Shown piece after piece: positions 1 through 9,485 of a stretch of 64,000 nt of DNA. A program made the translations under genes and the position numbers. Under the pieces are notes generated by a model. It was given only the letters and a program-made list of their open reading frames with translations, was not told where the DNA came from and ran no database searches. Numbering within the stretch: the first letter of the stretch is position 1; every line of letters begins with the position of its first letter. This stretch comes from UBA11051 sp964390495. GTDB lineage: Bacteria > Armatimonadota > Zipacnadia > Zipacnadales > UBA11051. The stretch lies in the NCBI GenBank assembly GCA_964390495.1, contig CAYMIN010000016.1, positions 20,086-84,085 of the forward strand, written 5' to 3'.

Positions 1-1614
1 AATACCGGCATAGACGGCGCGATGCTCGATGAGGTGACCTTCTACAAGAAGGGTTGGTGCGGATGTGAGCATTGCCGGCGGCAGTTCACCGAGGAAACCG
101 GCTACGTGTTGCCCTACACCGACGACGGCACGGTGTTTCATAACCGCGACAGCAAGCTGTGGGCTGCCTGGGAGCAGTGGCGGATCCGCAAAACCGCCGA
201 GTTCTTCAAGGGCATCCGCGAGGTCTTCGATGAGGTCAATCCCCAGGGCAGTATCTTGACATATACCACCCATTACGGGTTCACCTCGCGGTGGGCCGCG
301 CAGGAATTCGGTGCCGACCTCACGGAGCACGGGCGCTACTGCGATTTCCTGGGCACAGAGATCATGAGCCGCAACGTCTTCGACTGCTACCGGCCCGTGT
401 ATGCCTACCGCAAGATCAAGGCGGCGTTGAGCAACCATTCCGACCGGCCCATCTATGGGCTGGTCTATCATCTTAGTCGGCCAGAGTTCGCCTATTTCGG
501 CTGGGCGTTGCTGCAGATGAACCGCCAGTTACCATGGATGGCCTCGATCCAGGGGCACGACATGACGCCGTTCATCTACTGGCGGGACAAGATGGATGGC
601 AAGCAGGCTCGGCCCCTCAGCGAAATAGCTCTGCTCTTTTCGCGGCAGTCCTGCCTGTACAACCGCAATACGAGCCACAGCTCCGATCTCCTCGGCTGTT
701 CGGAGGTGCTCACCGATGCCCATATTCAGCATGATGTCATCCTTGACGACGACCTGCGCCCCGAGATTCTGAGCCAGTACAAGCTGCTGATTTTGGCCTC
801 AACCGAGTGCCTCAGCGCGCAGCAGTCGGCGGCGGTGCGCGAGTTCGTCAACTCCGGCGGCAGTCTGATTATGACCGCGCGGGCGTCGCTGTGTGACGAA
901 GACGGCTTCCAGCAGGAGAACTTCCAGCTTGCCGATCTTGTCGGTGTTGACCTTGTCGAGGGCGGCACATGGGTGCGCGGGCCGTGCAAGCTCCAAGTCG
1001 GCGAGCAGGAGCCGTTTGAGATCAAGCTGGGAGCGATTCAGGTGACGCCGCGCGTGGGGACTGAGCTACTGGCCAATGTCGTGGACGCCGCCGGCAAGCC
1101 CATTTCCCCCGCTGTGGTCGCAAACGAGGTCGGCCCCGGCAGGTGCCTCTATATAGCGCTCCAGCCGGGAGGCCTCAACTACCAGCCGGAGCAGACTCCA
1201 GGCAAGGAGTATACCTTTGTCCCTAATGAACCCGCCTGCGACTTGCTCTTGGCAACGGTCCGCCAGGCGCTCGGCGCAAAGCTGCAGGTTGAGGCTATTG
1301 CCGTGCCGGAGAAAGTGCTCCTGGCGGCTTACCGTGTGGGCGAGGGCTATGCCGTGCACCTGCTCAACGCCACCGGCGTCAATCTCAAGCCCGGCGACAT
1401 AATCCCGGACAAGAAAGAGAGTGAGCCCTTCCCCAGCCTCGCTGAGGACATCGTCTTCGATTTACGGGTGCCGTCGCTCTCGCACGCCCGGGTGGTCTCG
1501 CCGGACTACCAGGGACAGCGCGCCGCGACGGTAGTCGCCCAGCCGGACGGCGCCTACCGCATAACCGTTCCCGCTGACGCTCTCCAGGCCTATGCGGTGG
1601 TCTATCTGAAGTAG
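1..1614 (+). CDS. GH42-like glycoside hydrolase, 5'-truncated
   Basis: The frame is open from the first base, so the gene begins upstream of the window; the ATG at 22 is probably internal. The product looks like a beta-galactosidase-type TIM barrel followed by a GH42-type trimerisation domain. A Cys-rich motif, CGCEHCRRQF (near residue 20 counting from base 22), is common in hypothetical glycosyl hydrolases of the GHL6/GH42 sort. The Rossmann-like segment with LLILASTECLS and FVNSGGSLIMTAR resembles the glutamine-amidotransferase-like domain that follows the barrel in GH42. The last ~100 residues look like a beta-sandwich. No catalytic Glu pair can be assigned with confidence, so the substrate is unknown. 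It converges on the lyase gene at 1724, and two hairpins lie between them. Confidence 0.7.
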   Translation, partial: NTGIDGAMLDEVTFYKKGWCGCEHCRRQFTEETGYVLPYTDDGTVFHNRDSKLWAAWEQWRIRKTAEFFKGIREVFDEVNPQGSILTYTTHYGFTSRWAAQEFGADLTEHGRYCDFLGTEIMSRNVFDCYRPVYAYRKIKAALSNHSDRPIYGLVYHLSRPEFAYFGWALLQMNRQLPWMASIQGHDMTPFIYWRDKMDGKQARPLSEIALLFSRQSCLYNRNTSHSSDLLGCSEVLTDAHIQHDVILDDDLRPEILSQYKLLILASTECLSAQQSAAVREFVNSGGSLIMTARASLCDEDGFQQENFQLADLVGVDLVEGGTWVRGPCKLQVGEQEPFEIKLGAIQVTPRVGTELLANVVDAAGKPISPAVVANEVGPGRCLYIALQPGGLNYQPEQTPGKEYTFVPNEPACDLLLATVRQALGAKLQVEAIAVPEKVLLAAYRVGEGYAVHLLNATGVNLKPGDIIPDKKESEPFPSLAEDIVFDLRVPSLSHARVVSPDYQGQRAATVVAQPDGAYRITVPADALQAYAVVYLK

Positions 1615-1633
1615 CGGTCTCGGGCTGGAAGCT

Positions 1634-1666
1634 GAGAACTGAGCACACTTGGCATGCTCAGTTCTC
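1634..1666. terminator. Hairpin between convergent genes (first of two)
   Basis: A perfect 11-bp stem: GAGAACTGAGC (1634-1644) pairs with GCTCAGTTCTC (1656-1666) across an 11-nt loop. It lies 20 bp after the stop of the plus-strand hydrolase and before the 3' end of the minus-strand lyase. No clear U-tract follows on either strand, so its role as a bidirectional transcription stop is inferred from position and stem strength. Confidence 0.5.
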
Positions 1667-1667
1667 A

Positions 1668-1694
1668 CCTGCCCTGCGCCAGGCGCAGGGCAGG
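1668..1694. terminator. Hairpin between convergent genes (second of two)
   Basis: A perfect 12-bp G+C-rich stem, CCTGCCCTGCGC (1668-1679) with GCGCAGGGCAGG (1683-1694), closed by a 3-nt loop. It follows the first hairpin by one base and precedes the 3' end of the lyase gene at 1724. It is a strong structure that could stop transcription from either side, although no U-run is present. Confidence 0.5.
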
Positions 1695-1723
1695 CCGAGC
1701 TACGCGTCGGTCAATAATCTGGC

Positions 1724-4700
1724 CTAGATGCCCTGGACTTCGGCTGCGGCGGATTTGGTGACCTGGCCGGCGGTGAAGTCGGCGAAGACCGAGTTATACA
1801 CCGTCACCTGCTCGCCCGGGCCGAAGTCGTAGATATAGACCATCTGCCTGCCATCGCCATCGGCGTCGGGGAATTGGCTCAGGTCCACCGGCCGGTCCAG
1901 GAACAGCTTCCCCGGTTCTATGCCGCTAACCCGGTAGGCCGCCTGGAAGTCCTCGCCGGTGACGAAGGCCCCGTCATAGTAGCTATATGGCTCCGGCCCG
2001 CCGCTGGGAGGCATCACCAACGGCATCTCACACAGCACGCAGTTGTCCTTCTCCCCGACACCTTCGATCTTCGACCGATAGATCAGCGCGTTGAGGTCGA
2101 GCTTGACCAGATTCCCCGGCTCGGTCACCTCCACGATGTGGTATGCTGTCCGGTGCGGCCCGTTGCGGAAGTAGATCATCTGCCCGGCCAGGGCCTTGCC
2201 CACCGGTAGCTCGGTATCCAGGGTGACGGTGTTGGCGACCAGGTCCACGGCGGTCGCTGTCGCCCGGAAGCTGGGGACCGCCTCGATTACGCCCTGGCCG
2301 CGCTGCGCCAGCTTGGTCCCGTTGACGAGATGCAGACAGCGCAACCTGCCCTCCTGCTCCGACCAGTACCCGAAGCTACCCTGGAACTCCAGGTCCCCGA
2401 CCCGCAGTTCGGCTTGCGGATCATGGGTATAGATGAAGGTGTCCACCTGCCCACCTGCCAGGGTCACTCGCACTGCCACGGGGCTGAACTCCCCCATCAC
2501 CACATCGCCGCTCGGTTGCACCTCCAGGCGCTCGATGCTCCGGATGAAGGGGGCTTGGGTGTACGGCTGCCACAGGGCGACGAACTCGCTGACGCCGTTT
2601 TCGGCTGCCTCTTCGGCGAACAGGAAGCGGATGTCGGGAACATCGGTCTTGGCATAGCGGGCGGTGAAGCATTTGCGCTCGACCGGCTCCGTACCTGTCG
2701 CGGGCGGCTGGCCGAGAATGCCCAGGCGGATATGGAGGACCTTGTCACGGAACTTCCAGTCGGCCCAGACATCGCCGTCCGCCTCCGCCTCCTGCGGCTC
2801 GAGGATGTTGTTATTGAGCCTACGGCTCACGCTGGTGAGGTGGAACGGCTCCTCGCTCCTGGGGCCGAACTGCAGGTTGGAGGTGAAGTCATCGTGCATC
2901 GGGCCGTGGAAGCAATAGGTGCGAGTGGTACCGCCGGCCAGCCGCAGCACGTCGAACAGATAGACGTTGTTATCCGGCGCATCGGCCAGACACACCGCGC
3001 GTCGGAACATGCGGTTGGGGAAGCCGGCGGGGGCTGAGGCCACATCAGCGAAAGAGGCCTCCGGAGCCTTGGCGAACATCTCAAGCCAGCCCTTACCGAT
3101 CGCCCCGTTATACTGTCGGGACCGGTCAATCATGCCGGTGCAGTGATGCGCGGTATCGCCGGTGGCGCCCAGCGGATGGGCCCAGCAGGGATAGCCCAGC
3201 TCGGGCGCCAGGCTTTCGCCCTTGGCGAAGATCTCGACATTCAGATTATCCTGGTGTTGATGGCCCTGGCCATAGCCGTAGCGGAAGGCGATGGCCGCGC
3301 GGTTGTCGAGCTGTTCGGCATCAGACCGCGATTCGAGCATGACAAAGCCGGCCCCGTCCATTACGCGGCTTTGCAGCGGCGGTTCGGGCCCAACCTTGGC
3401 CACCTGCGCTTGGACGTGCGGCCACACGTCCGGCTCGAACAACTGCGGCGGCTTCTCACCTGCGAGGTGGATCGCCCGCGCGATCCGGTCATCCGGCCAG
3501 CGGCCATAGGCCCGCGCATAGGCTCGGAAATGATTGGCCGGCATTCCGTCCGGGGCCCTCGCTGTCCGCCCGTTGCCGCTGTCACCGTACTGAGGAATGA
3601 ATTGGCCGGCCAGCAGCATATCTATCCACAGGTCGTACTCCGCCCGCAGCTTGGGATATAATTTCTCGTCATACAGGTTACAGCGCGCCGCCCACTTCTC
3701 CGACTTGACCCGCGAGAGAATCTCGGACATGTCCGACTTGCTGTTGAGATACCCGATGGCATATCCTGTACCCGAAACCAGCGTATGGCCTTCCCGGGAA
3801 AGGGCATTGACCATCACGGCGTCGTCGAAGCCGCCCTTGTTGAGGCCACCGTTCCAAGCGTGAGTGAACAGCTCTTCGAGCCAGCGGTCGCTGATCTCAC
3901 CCATATTCGCGCAGACGATGAATTCGGCCATGTCCTGTTCCCGTGAGCCTTGACTGCCGCCGGTAAGCTCGCGCCGCATCCAATCCCAGCCGAATACCTG
4001 CACCAGGTAGGTGTCCAGCAGCGCCTTGACATCTGCGGGGGAGTTAATCGTCGGGTCCTTGCTGTGCAGGAACTCAACCAACTCCGTGTCCTGGTCAATA
4101 TGGTCAAATATGGCGTCATAGGCCCGCAGCGTCGGCACCAGCAGGTTATTGCGCTCCCAGTTGCCGTCCACCAGTGCGCGGCCGGTCCTACCCAGATATC
4201 TGCTGCGCGCCTGCTGCCAGCGGTAATTCAGCCCCGGATAGACGTAGGCCAGCCGGCCCAGCAAGATGCCCACCCGGTGGGCCGTCTCTTCATCGCCCAA
4301 AAGCAGATAGCGCAGGGCCATGTCGTTTAGATATCCGCCGGTTTGCCAGACAACGTGGTGATTGTAGTAGGCGACCCAGGCCATCGCCTCAGCCCGGCCC
4401 GTCCCCGGGTCATAGCCCCAGCCGTCGTCGGGGTACTCGCCGCTGGTGAAGTCGTCATTGGCGAAATCGTTGGTCGGGAAAAGCTGGCCGCACACCGGAC
4501 ACTTGGCCTTGAAGGGGTCCGCGTAGCTCCGCCCCCAGGGATAGAAGCCGCTCTTCTGGAAGATCACTTCTCCGCATTTGGGGCACGGCCAGTTGCTGTA
4601 ACACTGTCGAGGCACGTTCCAGGAGGGATAGGCCCGCCACAGTTCGTCATCGCTCATCTCGTCAAAGCGGCGCTTGGCCTGCAGCCCATCTACGAGCGCC

Positions 4701-5176
4701 GGATAGGCCTCCATGTTCTCTTTGGCAATGGCGATTAGTTCGTCGGTGTAGTATGAGCGGCCCTGCTTGCGCGCCGAGAAATCAACGCCGGGCACCGCCT
4801 TGATATGCTCCTCGATGTCCTCGCGGTAGGCCTTCACCGTGAGCGGTACGGAGATCTTCTGGCCGCCGGCGGGTGTCAGGGTAATCTGGGCACTTTTCAT
4901 GCCGCGGTCGGCGCGGAAGTAAAGGCGCGTGAAGCTGCGCTGGCCCGGCTTGGTTCTATCCAGCAGCTTGACGCCTTCAGGGGCTGCCACCTCCACCTCG
5001 ACATCGGGCGCGAGGGGAAGCTGGACCCAGAAAACTTGCTCCATCACCGGCACCGGCGCCGGGCCGATTTGCGGCTCCTCGGATTCAGCCCAGGGATCGG
5101 GCAAATCTGTCCCCAAGATCATGCTCATGCTAGACACCACCAGGATACAGGCGAGAATGGTTGTCAGGTAACGCAT
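1724..5176 (-). CDS. Secreted heparinase II/III-like polysaccharide lyase (1150 aa)
   Basis: Likely an exported polysaccharide lyase acting on uronate-rich or glycosaminoglycan-like polymers. An N-terminal signal peptide (about residues 1-22) is followed by a beta-sandwich-like region. Next come two CxxC pairs (Cys198/201 and Cys226/229) that look like a zinc ribbon, then an alpha/alpha-toroid region. GHQHQDNLN, with His639, His641 and Asp643, starts the heparinase II/III-like beta domain, as in PF07940-type proteins. The start at 5176 is an ATG with GGGAGG upstream. The protein is longer than usual characterised heparinases (about 650-770 aa), the extra length being at both ends. It lies 28 bp downstream of the GH127 gene on the same strand, so the two are probably cotranscribed. 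The exact substrate cannot be read from sequence. Confidence 0.75.
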   Translation of the reverse strand: MRYLTTILACILVVSSMSMILGTDLPDPWAESEEPQIGPAPVPVMEQVFWVQLPLAPDVEVEVAAPEGVKLLDRTKPGQRSFTRLYFRADRGMKSAQITLTPAGGQKISVPLTVKAYREDIEEHIKAVPGVDFSARKQGRSYYTDELIAIAKENMEAYPALVDGLQAKRRFDEMSDDELWRAYPSWNVPRQCYSNWPCPKCGEVIFQKSGFYPWGRSYADPFKAKCPVCGQLFPTNDFANDDFTSGEYPDDGWGYDPGTGRAEAMAWVAYYNHHVVWQTGGYLNDMALRYLLLGDEETAHRVGILLGRLAYVYPGLNYRWQQARSRYLGRTGRALVDGNWERNNLLVPTLRAYDAIFDHIDQDTELVEFLHSKDPTINSPADVKALLDTYLVQVFGWDWMRRELTGGSQGSREQDMAEFIVCANMGEISDRWLEELFTHAWNGGLNKGGFDDAVMVNALSREGHTLVSGTGYAIGYLNSKSDMSEILSRVKSEKWAARCNLYDEKLYPKLRAEYDLWIDMLLAGQFIPQYGDSGNGRTARAPDGMPANHFRAYARAYGRWPDDRIARAIHLAGEKPPQLFEPDVWPHVQAQVAKVGPEPPLQSRVMDGAGFVMLESRSDAEQLDNRAAIAFRYGYGQGHQHQDNLNVEIFAKGESLAPELGYPCWAHPLGATGDTAHHCTGMIDRSRQYNGAIGKGWLEMFAKAPEASFADVASAPAGFPNRMFRRAVCLADAPDNNVYLFDVLRLAGGTTRTYCFHGPMHDDFTSNLQFGPRSEEPFHLTSVSRRLNNNILEPQEAEADGDVWADWKFRDKVLHIRLGILGQPPATGTEPVERKCFTARYAKTDVPDIRFLFAEEAAENGVSEFVALWQPYTQAPFIRSIERLEVQPSGDVVMGEFSPVAVRVTLAGGQVDTFIYTHDPQAELRVGDLEFQGSFGYWSEQEGRLRCLHLVNGTKLAQRGQGVIEAVPSFRATATAVDLVANTVTLDTELPVGKALAGQMIYFRNGPHRTAYHIVEVTEPGNLVKLDLNALIYRSKIEGVGEKDNCVLCEMPLVMPPSGGPEPYSYYDGAFVTGEDFQAAYRVSGIEPGKLFLDRPVDLSQFPDADGDGRQMVYIYDFGPGEQVTVYNSVFADFTAGQVTKSAAAEVQGI

Positions 5177-5204
5177 TTGTCAGCGGCCTCCCTTTCTACA
5201 GCGG

Positions 5205-7139
5205 CTAGGTTGTGGTCGCACTGCGCAGCAACGGCACCCACACGCGCATTGCCGCCTCGCCGCGGTTAGCCCAGGCGTAGTAAGGTATCGCGCAGACCGG
5301 CACGCGCTGCCAGCTTGTGGTCTGCCCGAGGGTGGCCGGTCTATACAGTGGCCCATCCTGCAGGCTCAGCGTCGGCCGCAAACCCTCGCCCCGCAGTACC
5401 GTCACACCCCCCAGCAGCTCCGGCTGATACTCGACTTGCCAATGCCTGGTTTTCAGGCGGTCATCAGCCAGATGCAGATCCCGCACCGGCACCTCCGGAT
5501 TGTCCACAGCTTCGAAGCAATATACCAGCGGCCCGCGCTGAATCGCAACACAGCCGTAGTTGTCGGCTACATACGGGTGGCTTTGCGTGAACCGCACCGC
5601 CATCGGCAGATGCAGCTCAACGCTAGCGCCCGGCTGCCAGCTACGTTGCACAGCCAGGTAATCGCCGGCCTTGGGGTTTTCAGCCGCCGGCTCACCGTTT
5701 ACCAGCAGCGTGGCCCCCTCAGCCCAGGCCGGTATGCGCAGCCTCAGAGTGAAATCGGCGCTAGCGGGCGGATTGAGCGTGATTCTGACATCCTCTTGCC
5801 AGGGGTATCCCGTCTCGACCTGCAATTGCACCGGGGTGCCATCTTCCAGCTCAAGCTCGGCCCCGCAGGCGTCGTAGAAATGCACCCAGATGCCATCGGC
5901 GCTGGTGCTGAAGAGATACCCGGGCAGTGAGGCGAGGGTGCGCTCGACATTCGGCGGGCAACAGGTACACGGCCACCAGGCTTGCCGCACCCAGCCGCCC
6001 TCGGCATTGGGGTGCGTGGCTCCGGTGCCCGGATTAGCGGCCAGCGGATTGCTGTAGAAGTACTCGGTGCCGGCCAGCGACACCCCGGACAGAAACCCGT
6101 TGTAGATGATGGTTTCCATGACCTCCGCGAACCTGGCTTCGCCGCTAATCAGCAGCATTCGCCAGCCCCACATGAAATGGGCGATCTGGGCGCAGGTTTC
6201 GGCATAGGCCCGCGCGTTGGGCAGCTCGTAGGCATCGCCGAAGGCCTCGCCTGCATAGCGCGCCCCGACCCCGCCGGTGATATAGATCTTGCCACTAACC
6301 AGATCGTCCCAGAGGCGATTGAGGCTAGCCAGCATCTGGGCATCGCCGGTTTCGGCATAGTAATCGGCGCCGCCGCAGCACAGATAGCCGGAGCGCACGC
6401 AGTGGCCGGACAGCGCCTTCCGCTCCGCCAGCGGCGGCAAACCATACGTCTGCAGCGGGCGTTCCAGCAGCCGGCCTGCCAGCTCCAGGTACTGAGGCCG
6501 CCCGGTCGCCCGATACAGCTCCACCAGCGCCATCTCTATCTCGGGGTGGCTGTCCGTATCGGTCCGACCTCCGGGGCCGAACACCGCCACCAGCAGGTCG
6601 GCGAAATTGCAGGCCACCTCCAGCAGCCGGCTGTCATCATCGGCTCGGTAGCAGGCTAGCGCTGCCTGCATCAGGTGGCCGGCACAGTAAAGCTCGTGCG
6701 AGTGGGCCTCATCAATGCCCTGGAAGCGTTGCTCCGCCTGTTGCTCAATGAAGTGGGTATTCAGGTATCCATCCGGCTCCTGGACAGCCGCGAGCAACTC
6801 GGCCAGCTCATCCAGTGTGCCCTGCAACTCAGGCAGCTTCTCCGACTGCAGCGCGAAGCCCACGGCCTCAATCCACTTGTACAGGTCGGAGTCGGTGAAA
6901 CGCGGGCCACGCCGCTCAATATCCTCCTCTGTGACCAGCCGGTGGAAGTTGTCCACCACGCCGCGCTCTTCCAGTAGCCGGTACAGAGCGGGGATGCTGG
7001 CCTGCGTATTCGCCTCCAGGCGCGGCTTCCAGAAGCCTTCGCCCATCTTCACCGCTCCGACCGGCACGCCCTGCAATCGCGCGTGAGGGCTGTTAGCCGT
7101 GTCAACGATTCCTGCAGGCCGTGAAGTGTCCTGGCTCAT
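5205..7139 (-). CDS. GH127 beta-L-arabinofuranosidase (DUF1680 family)
   Basis: Predicted retaining glycosidase that releases beta-L-arabinofuranose, or a related sugar, from plant-type glycans. The 644-aa length matches the HypBA1 family. The family zinc/cysteine centre is present: a Glu-x-Cys (Glu314, Cys316, in YAETCA) and the C-T-C-C cluster at residues 391-394 in WPCTCCPPN. In HypBA1 these residues bind zinc and supply the catalytic Cys nucleophile. A C-terminal beta-sandwich follows. There is no signal peptide, so a cytoplasmic role on imported oligosaccharides is likely. The ATG at 7139 has AAGGTGA seven bases upstream. The gene sits immediately before the large lyase gene at 1724. GH146 and related DUF1680 clades are alternatives for specificity. 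Confidence 0.88.
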   Translation of the reverse strand: MSQDTSRPAGIVDTANSPHARLQGVPVGAVKMGEGFWKPRLEANTQASIPALYRLLEERGVVDNFHRLVTEEDIERRGPRFTDSDLYKWIEAVGFALQSEKLPELQGTLDELAELLAAVQEPDGYLNTHFIEQQAEQRFQGIDEAHSHELYCAGHLMQAALACYRADDDSRLLEVACNFADLLVAVFGPGGRTDTDSHPEIEMALVELYRATGRPQYLELAGRLLERPLQTYGLPPLAERKALSGHCVRSGYLCCGGADYYAETGDAQMLASLNRLWDDLVSGKIYITGGVGARYAGEAFGDAYELPNARAYAETCAQIAHFMWGWRMLLISGEARFAEVMETIIYNGFLSGVSLAGTEYFYSNPLAANPGTGATHPNAEGGWVRQAWWPCTCCPPNVERTLASLPGYLFSTSADGIWVHFYDACGAELELEDGTPVQLQVETGYPWQEDVRITLNPPASADFTLRLRIPAWAEGATLLVNGEPAAENPKAGDYLAVQRSWQPGASVELHLPMAVRFTQSHPYVADNYGCVAIQRGPLVYCFEAVDNPEVPVRDLHLADDRLKTRHWQVEYQPELLGGVTVLRGEGLRPTLSLQDGPLYRPATLGQTTSWQRVPVCAIPYYAWANRGEAAMRVWVPLLRSATTT

Positions 7140-7300
7140 TAGTGGTCACCTTATGGAATGCCGGGGTTGAAGCGCGGGCCCGAGAGCATCGGTTTCCCGG
7201 TATCTGTGTCAGGTGAGGGTTCGTCGAAAGGCGAGGCCTTTCCTCTCGAGAAAAGCGCATGGTCGGGAAGCTAGACGGCAAAGCCGGTTGCGCCAATCGG

Positions 7301-7336
7301 AAAAACGAGCGGGCGCGGCCTTGAAAACCGCGCCCG
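7301..7336 (-). terminator. Rho-independent-type terminator after the vWA lipoprotein gene
   Basis: On the minus strand a perfect 9-bp stem, CGGGCGCGG/CCGCGCCCG (7310-7318 with 7328-7336), has a 9-nt loop and is followed a few bases later by a run of five T (complement of 7301-7305). It lies 28 bp beyond the stop of the vWA lipoprotein gene and fits an intrinsic terminator for the two-gene operon at 7365-9406. Confidence 0.7.
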
Positions 7337-7364
7337 ACTTACGAGTGGTGAGAGCGTGCGTCTG

Positions 7365-8510
7365 TCAGAAAGTTACTTCACCCAGGTCGAACGTTGCCGT
7401 CTTTGGGTTAGCATCTTCAGTGTAGGTCGCGGTGATGACAACATGGGCCGAGACCATGTCCGGCGGGCGTTTGTACACGATGGTATAGCTCTGCTTGATG
7501 AGGTCAGCAATTCCCAGTTGGGTCAGATCAATGAGTTGGCCGTATAGCAGCGCAGTCCACTTGCCACCCGTTCCCTCGTGAGTTCGGCTCTCTGGAGGGC
7601 CGCCATCGGCCAGTTCGCGGATATCCCAGCCTGCCCAGGGAATGATGACACTGGGCGTTACTTCGGCACCCGGCGCGTTGGCTGCAACTGCTTCTTGCTC
7701 CGTCCAGAATCCCGAATAATCAGGGCTAACGGCGTGGATGATACCCCAGCCGCGGAACGCTGCCAGAACCTCGGAGCCCATCCAGGGGCAGAAGGGCTCG
7801 CCGTCCGGACGGGGATAGCTGTCTTGGGGGTCTGGTGGCGGGTCGCTACGCTGGTGAGCGCCAATGTCAGTGATCGCGATAAAGTGGCGAGCTCCCACCT
7901 CCGGCCAAACCATCGTGTCTTTGGCCTCCATCAGAGCCTTCAGCGGGTTCTCGGGCCCATCGCCTCCACCGATGGCTTGGAGGCCCTCCAACCAGGCCTG
8001 CAAGTCGTTGAGGTTCTCGCTCGGTTGTACCAGAGTTCTCTCCCCTTCGGTCAAATCCGCCGGATCCGTCGGAGGAAACGAAAAGTCCCATGTGTTGGTG
8101 CCGTCGGATGGGGTTCCATCTCCGAACTCCATTCCCGACCAGTAAACCTTCTCAAAGTCCGTGAACTCAGAGGCGAACTCCACGATGCTCTCTTTGACCC
8201 CATCAATCGCATTGCCCATGGAACCTGTGGTGTCGAAGATGAAGCATATTGAGAGCCCGCCAATGCGGGCTGGTATGGCCTGGGTGACGACTGTCGGGTC
8301 TCCGTTCAGCGTCACCTGGAAGTTGTCTGCGATTAGCCCCGAGGGCAGCAGCTCTCCCTCCGAAGTGGTAGTGATGGTGTTGGTACCCGTGTCGCCTCCG
8401 CCACCGCCATCAGGTGAGGGCAGGGTTGGCGACAGTCCACCGGAGCATCCGCAGACCATTATGATCAGCACCGCAAGTACAACGCTTAGCACAGGTAGCT
8501 GTCTTCTCAT
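7365..8510 (-). CDS. von Willebrand factor A domain lipoprotein
   Basis: A 381-aa exported protein. A hydrophobic leader ends in the lipobox-like VCGC, making Cys22 the likely lipidated residue. A Gly/Ser/Thr/Pro-rich linker (about 24-55) leads to a vWA domain whose MIDAS motif is DTTGSMG (Asp93, Thr95, Ser97). The domain probably binds a divalent cation and a protein partner at the cell envelope. The start at 8510 is preceded by AGGAGAGG. It lies 23 bp after the gene at 8534 and is probably cotranscribed with it, with a terminator at 7301-7336. The partner and biological role are unknown. The G+C content is somewhat lower than in the neighbouring hydrolase genes. Confidence 0.8.
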   Translation of the reverse strand: MRRQLPVLSVVLAVLIIMVCGCSGGLSPTLPSPDGGGGGDTGTNTITTTSEGELLPSGLIADNFQVTLNGDPTVVTQAIPARIGGLSICFIFDTTGSMGNAIDGVKESIVEFASEFTDFEKVYWSGMEFGDGTPSDGTNTWDFSFPPTDPADLTEGERTLVQPSENLNDLQAWLEGLQAIGGGDGPENPLKALMEAKDTMVWPEVGARHFIAITDIGAHQRSDPPPDPQDSYPRPDGEPFCPWMGSEVLAAFRGWGIIHAVSPDYSGFWTEQEAVAANAPGAEVTPSVIIPWAGWDIRELADGGPPESRTHEGTGGKWTALLYGQLIDLTQLGIADLIKQSYTIVYKRPPDMVSAHVVITATYTEDANPKTATFDLGEVTF

Positions 8511-8533
8511 CTTCTATCCTCTCCTATTCCCTC

Positions 8534-9406
8534 TTAGAATATCGAGTCCAGCCGCACGCCGAAGCACGCAGCGTTATCCGGAGTCGCCAGTAGTGAAGTG
8601 GCACCGGTAGGGCCAAACGCATTGGAGCTGAACACTGTCAGCCACGTGGGGCGGGTCTCGGAAACGAGATACGAGGCACCGATGCCCCATACCAGGTCTT
8701 TGCCAACCCTGTTGGTGTCCTCGTTGATCGTGTTTCTGCCGCCGATGATCGCTGTAACGTCCGCGTTGAGCTGCAGCCGCGGGTTCATTGGCTTCTCCAA
8801 GCCCACACCGATTCCCACAACCGTTCCGAAGCCCCTGACGACCTGGTTGTTGGTGGCAACGGACGAGCTGCGCCACTTAGCCATCTTGGGATTGATGATC
8901 AACGTGGAGTCGTCGTAAACTCGCTCCATGACTACCCCCAACGTGGGGATGGCGTCGCCCCAATCGGCGCTAAATCCCGATGCCGTGTTGGTACCGGTGG
9001 GCTGGGATAGTGCAAGCTCCAAACCCGGATTGACCGCAACCGTCCAGTCACCTTCGGAGACCTGGTGCTTGAAATCTACAGCTAGCAGGCGCATTTTAGA
9101 TGCCCGAACCACATTCGCTACAGGATCCCTCCCGCCGACGTCAATCTCAAGCAGGGCTAGCGAGCCTTCTGTCCTGTCGCCGACATCGTCGGTCACGCCG
9201 ACTGCAATTGTCTCGTTACTGGATGCCCAGAACCGCACCTCAGCCCAGGTAAGTGCGGGGCCCTGGTACGCCCGCCCCGACTTGAGGTTCAGGGTACCGT
9301 CTATCTGCGCCCTTGCTGCCCGGGGCAATACCAGTATCAGCACGGCGCTTACAGCAAGCAAGCACAGAAACGAGTTCTGCTTCAGCATCTTCACCATCTG
9401 CATCAT
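8534..9406 (-). CDS. Putative outer-membrane beta-barrel-like exported protein
   Basis: I do not recognise a named family. The product begins with a basic, then hydrophobic signal peptide (MMQMVKMLKQ start, cleavage likely after ARA). The remainder consists of short alternating polar/hydrophobic stretches and ends in Phe (LDSIF). Gram-negative outer-membrane barrels commonly end in Phe, so a barrel is a reasonable guess. The frame extends to a TTG at 9424, but the ATG at 9406 has GGGAG at the right distance and starts the signal peptide directly. It is the first gene of a two-gene operon with the vWA lipoprotein, driven by the promoter at 9486-9514. A periplasmic or surface complex of the two is inference. 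Confidence 0.55.
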   Translation of the reverse strand: MMQMVKMLKQNSFLCLLAVSAVLILVLPRAARAQIDGTLNLKSGRAYQGPALTWAEVRFWASSNETIAVGVTDDVGDRTEGSLALLEIDVGGRDPVANVVRASKMRLLAVDFKHQVSEGDWTVAVNPGLELALSQPTGTNTASGFSADWGDAIPTLGVVMERVYDDSTLIINPKMAKWRSSSVATNNQVVRGFGTVVGIGVGLEKPMNPRLQLNADVTAIIGGRNTINEDTNRVGKDLVWGIGASYLVSETRPTWLTVFSSNAFGPTGATSLLATPDNAACFGVRLDSIF

Positions 9407-9485
9407 CCTCTCCCTGTCGCGCAACTACCTACCATTGCTTACGCCAGCGCTAAAGCGCCCCTTGGCCCGGGGCAACTTTCACAAC

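Noticed and set aside
7200..7300. Structured stretch with GACGGCAAAGCC reminiscent of a cyclic-di-GMP riboswitch
   Set aside because: The resemblance is on the plus strand, while the genes on both sides are on the minus strand. The rest of the GEMM consensus (conserved stems and tetraloop receptor) is missing.
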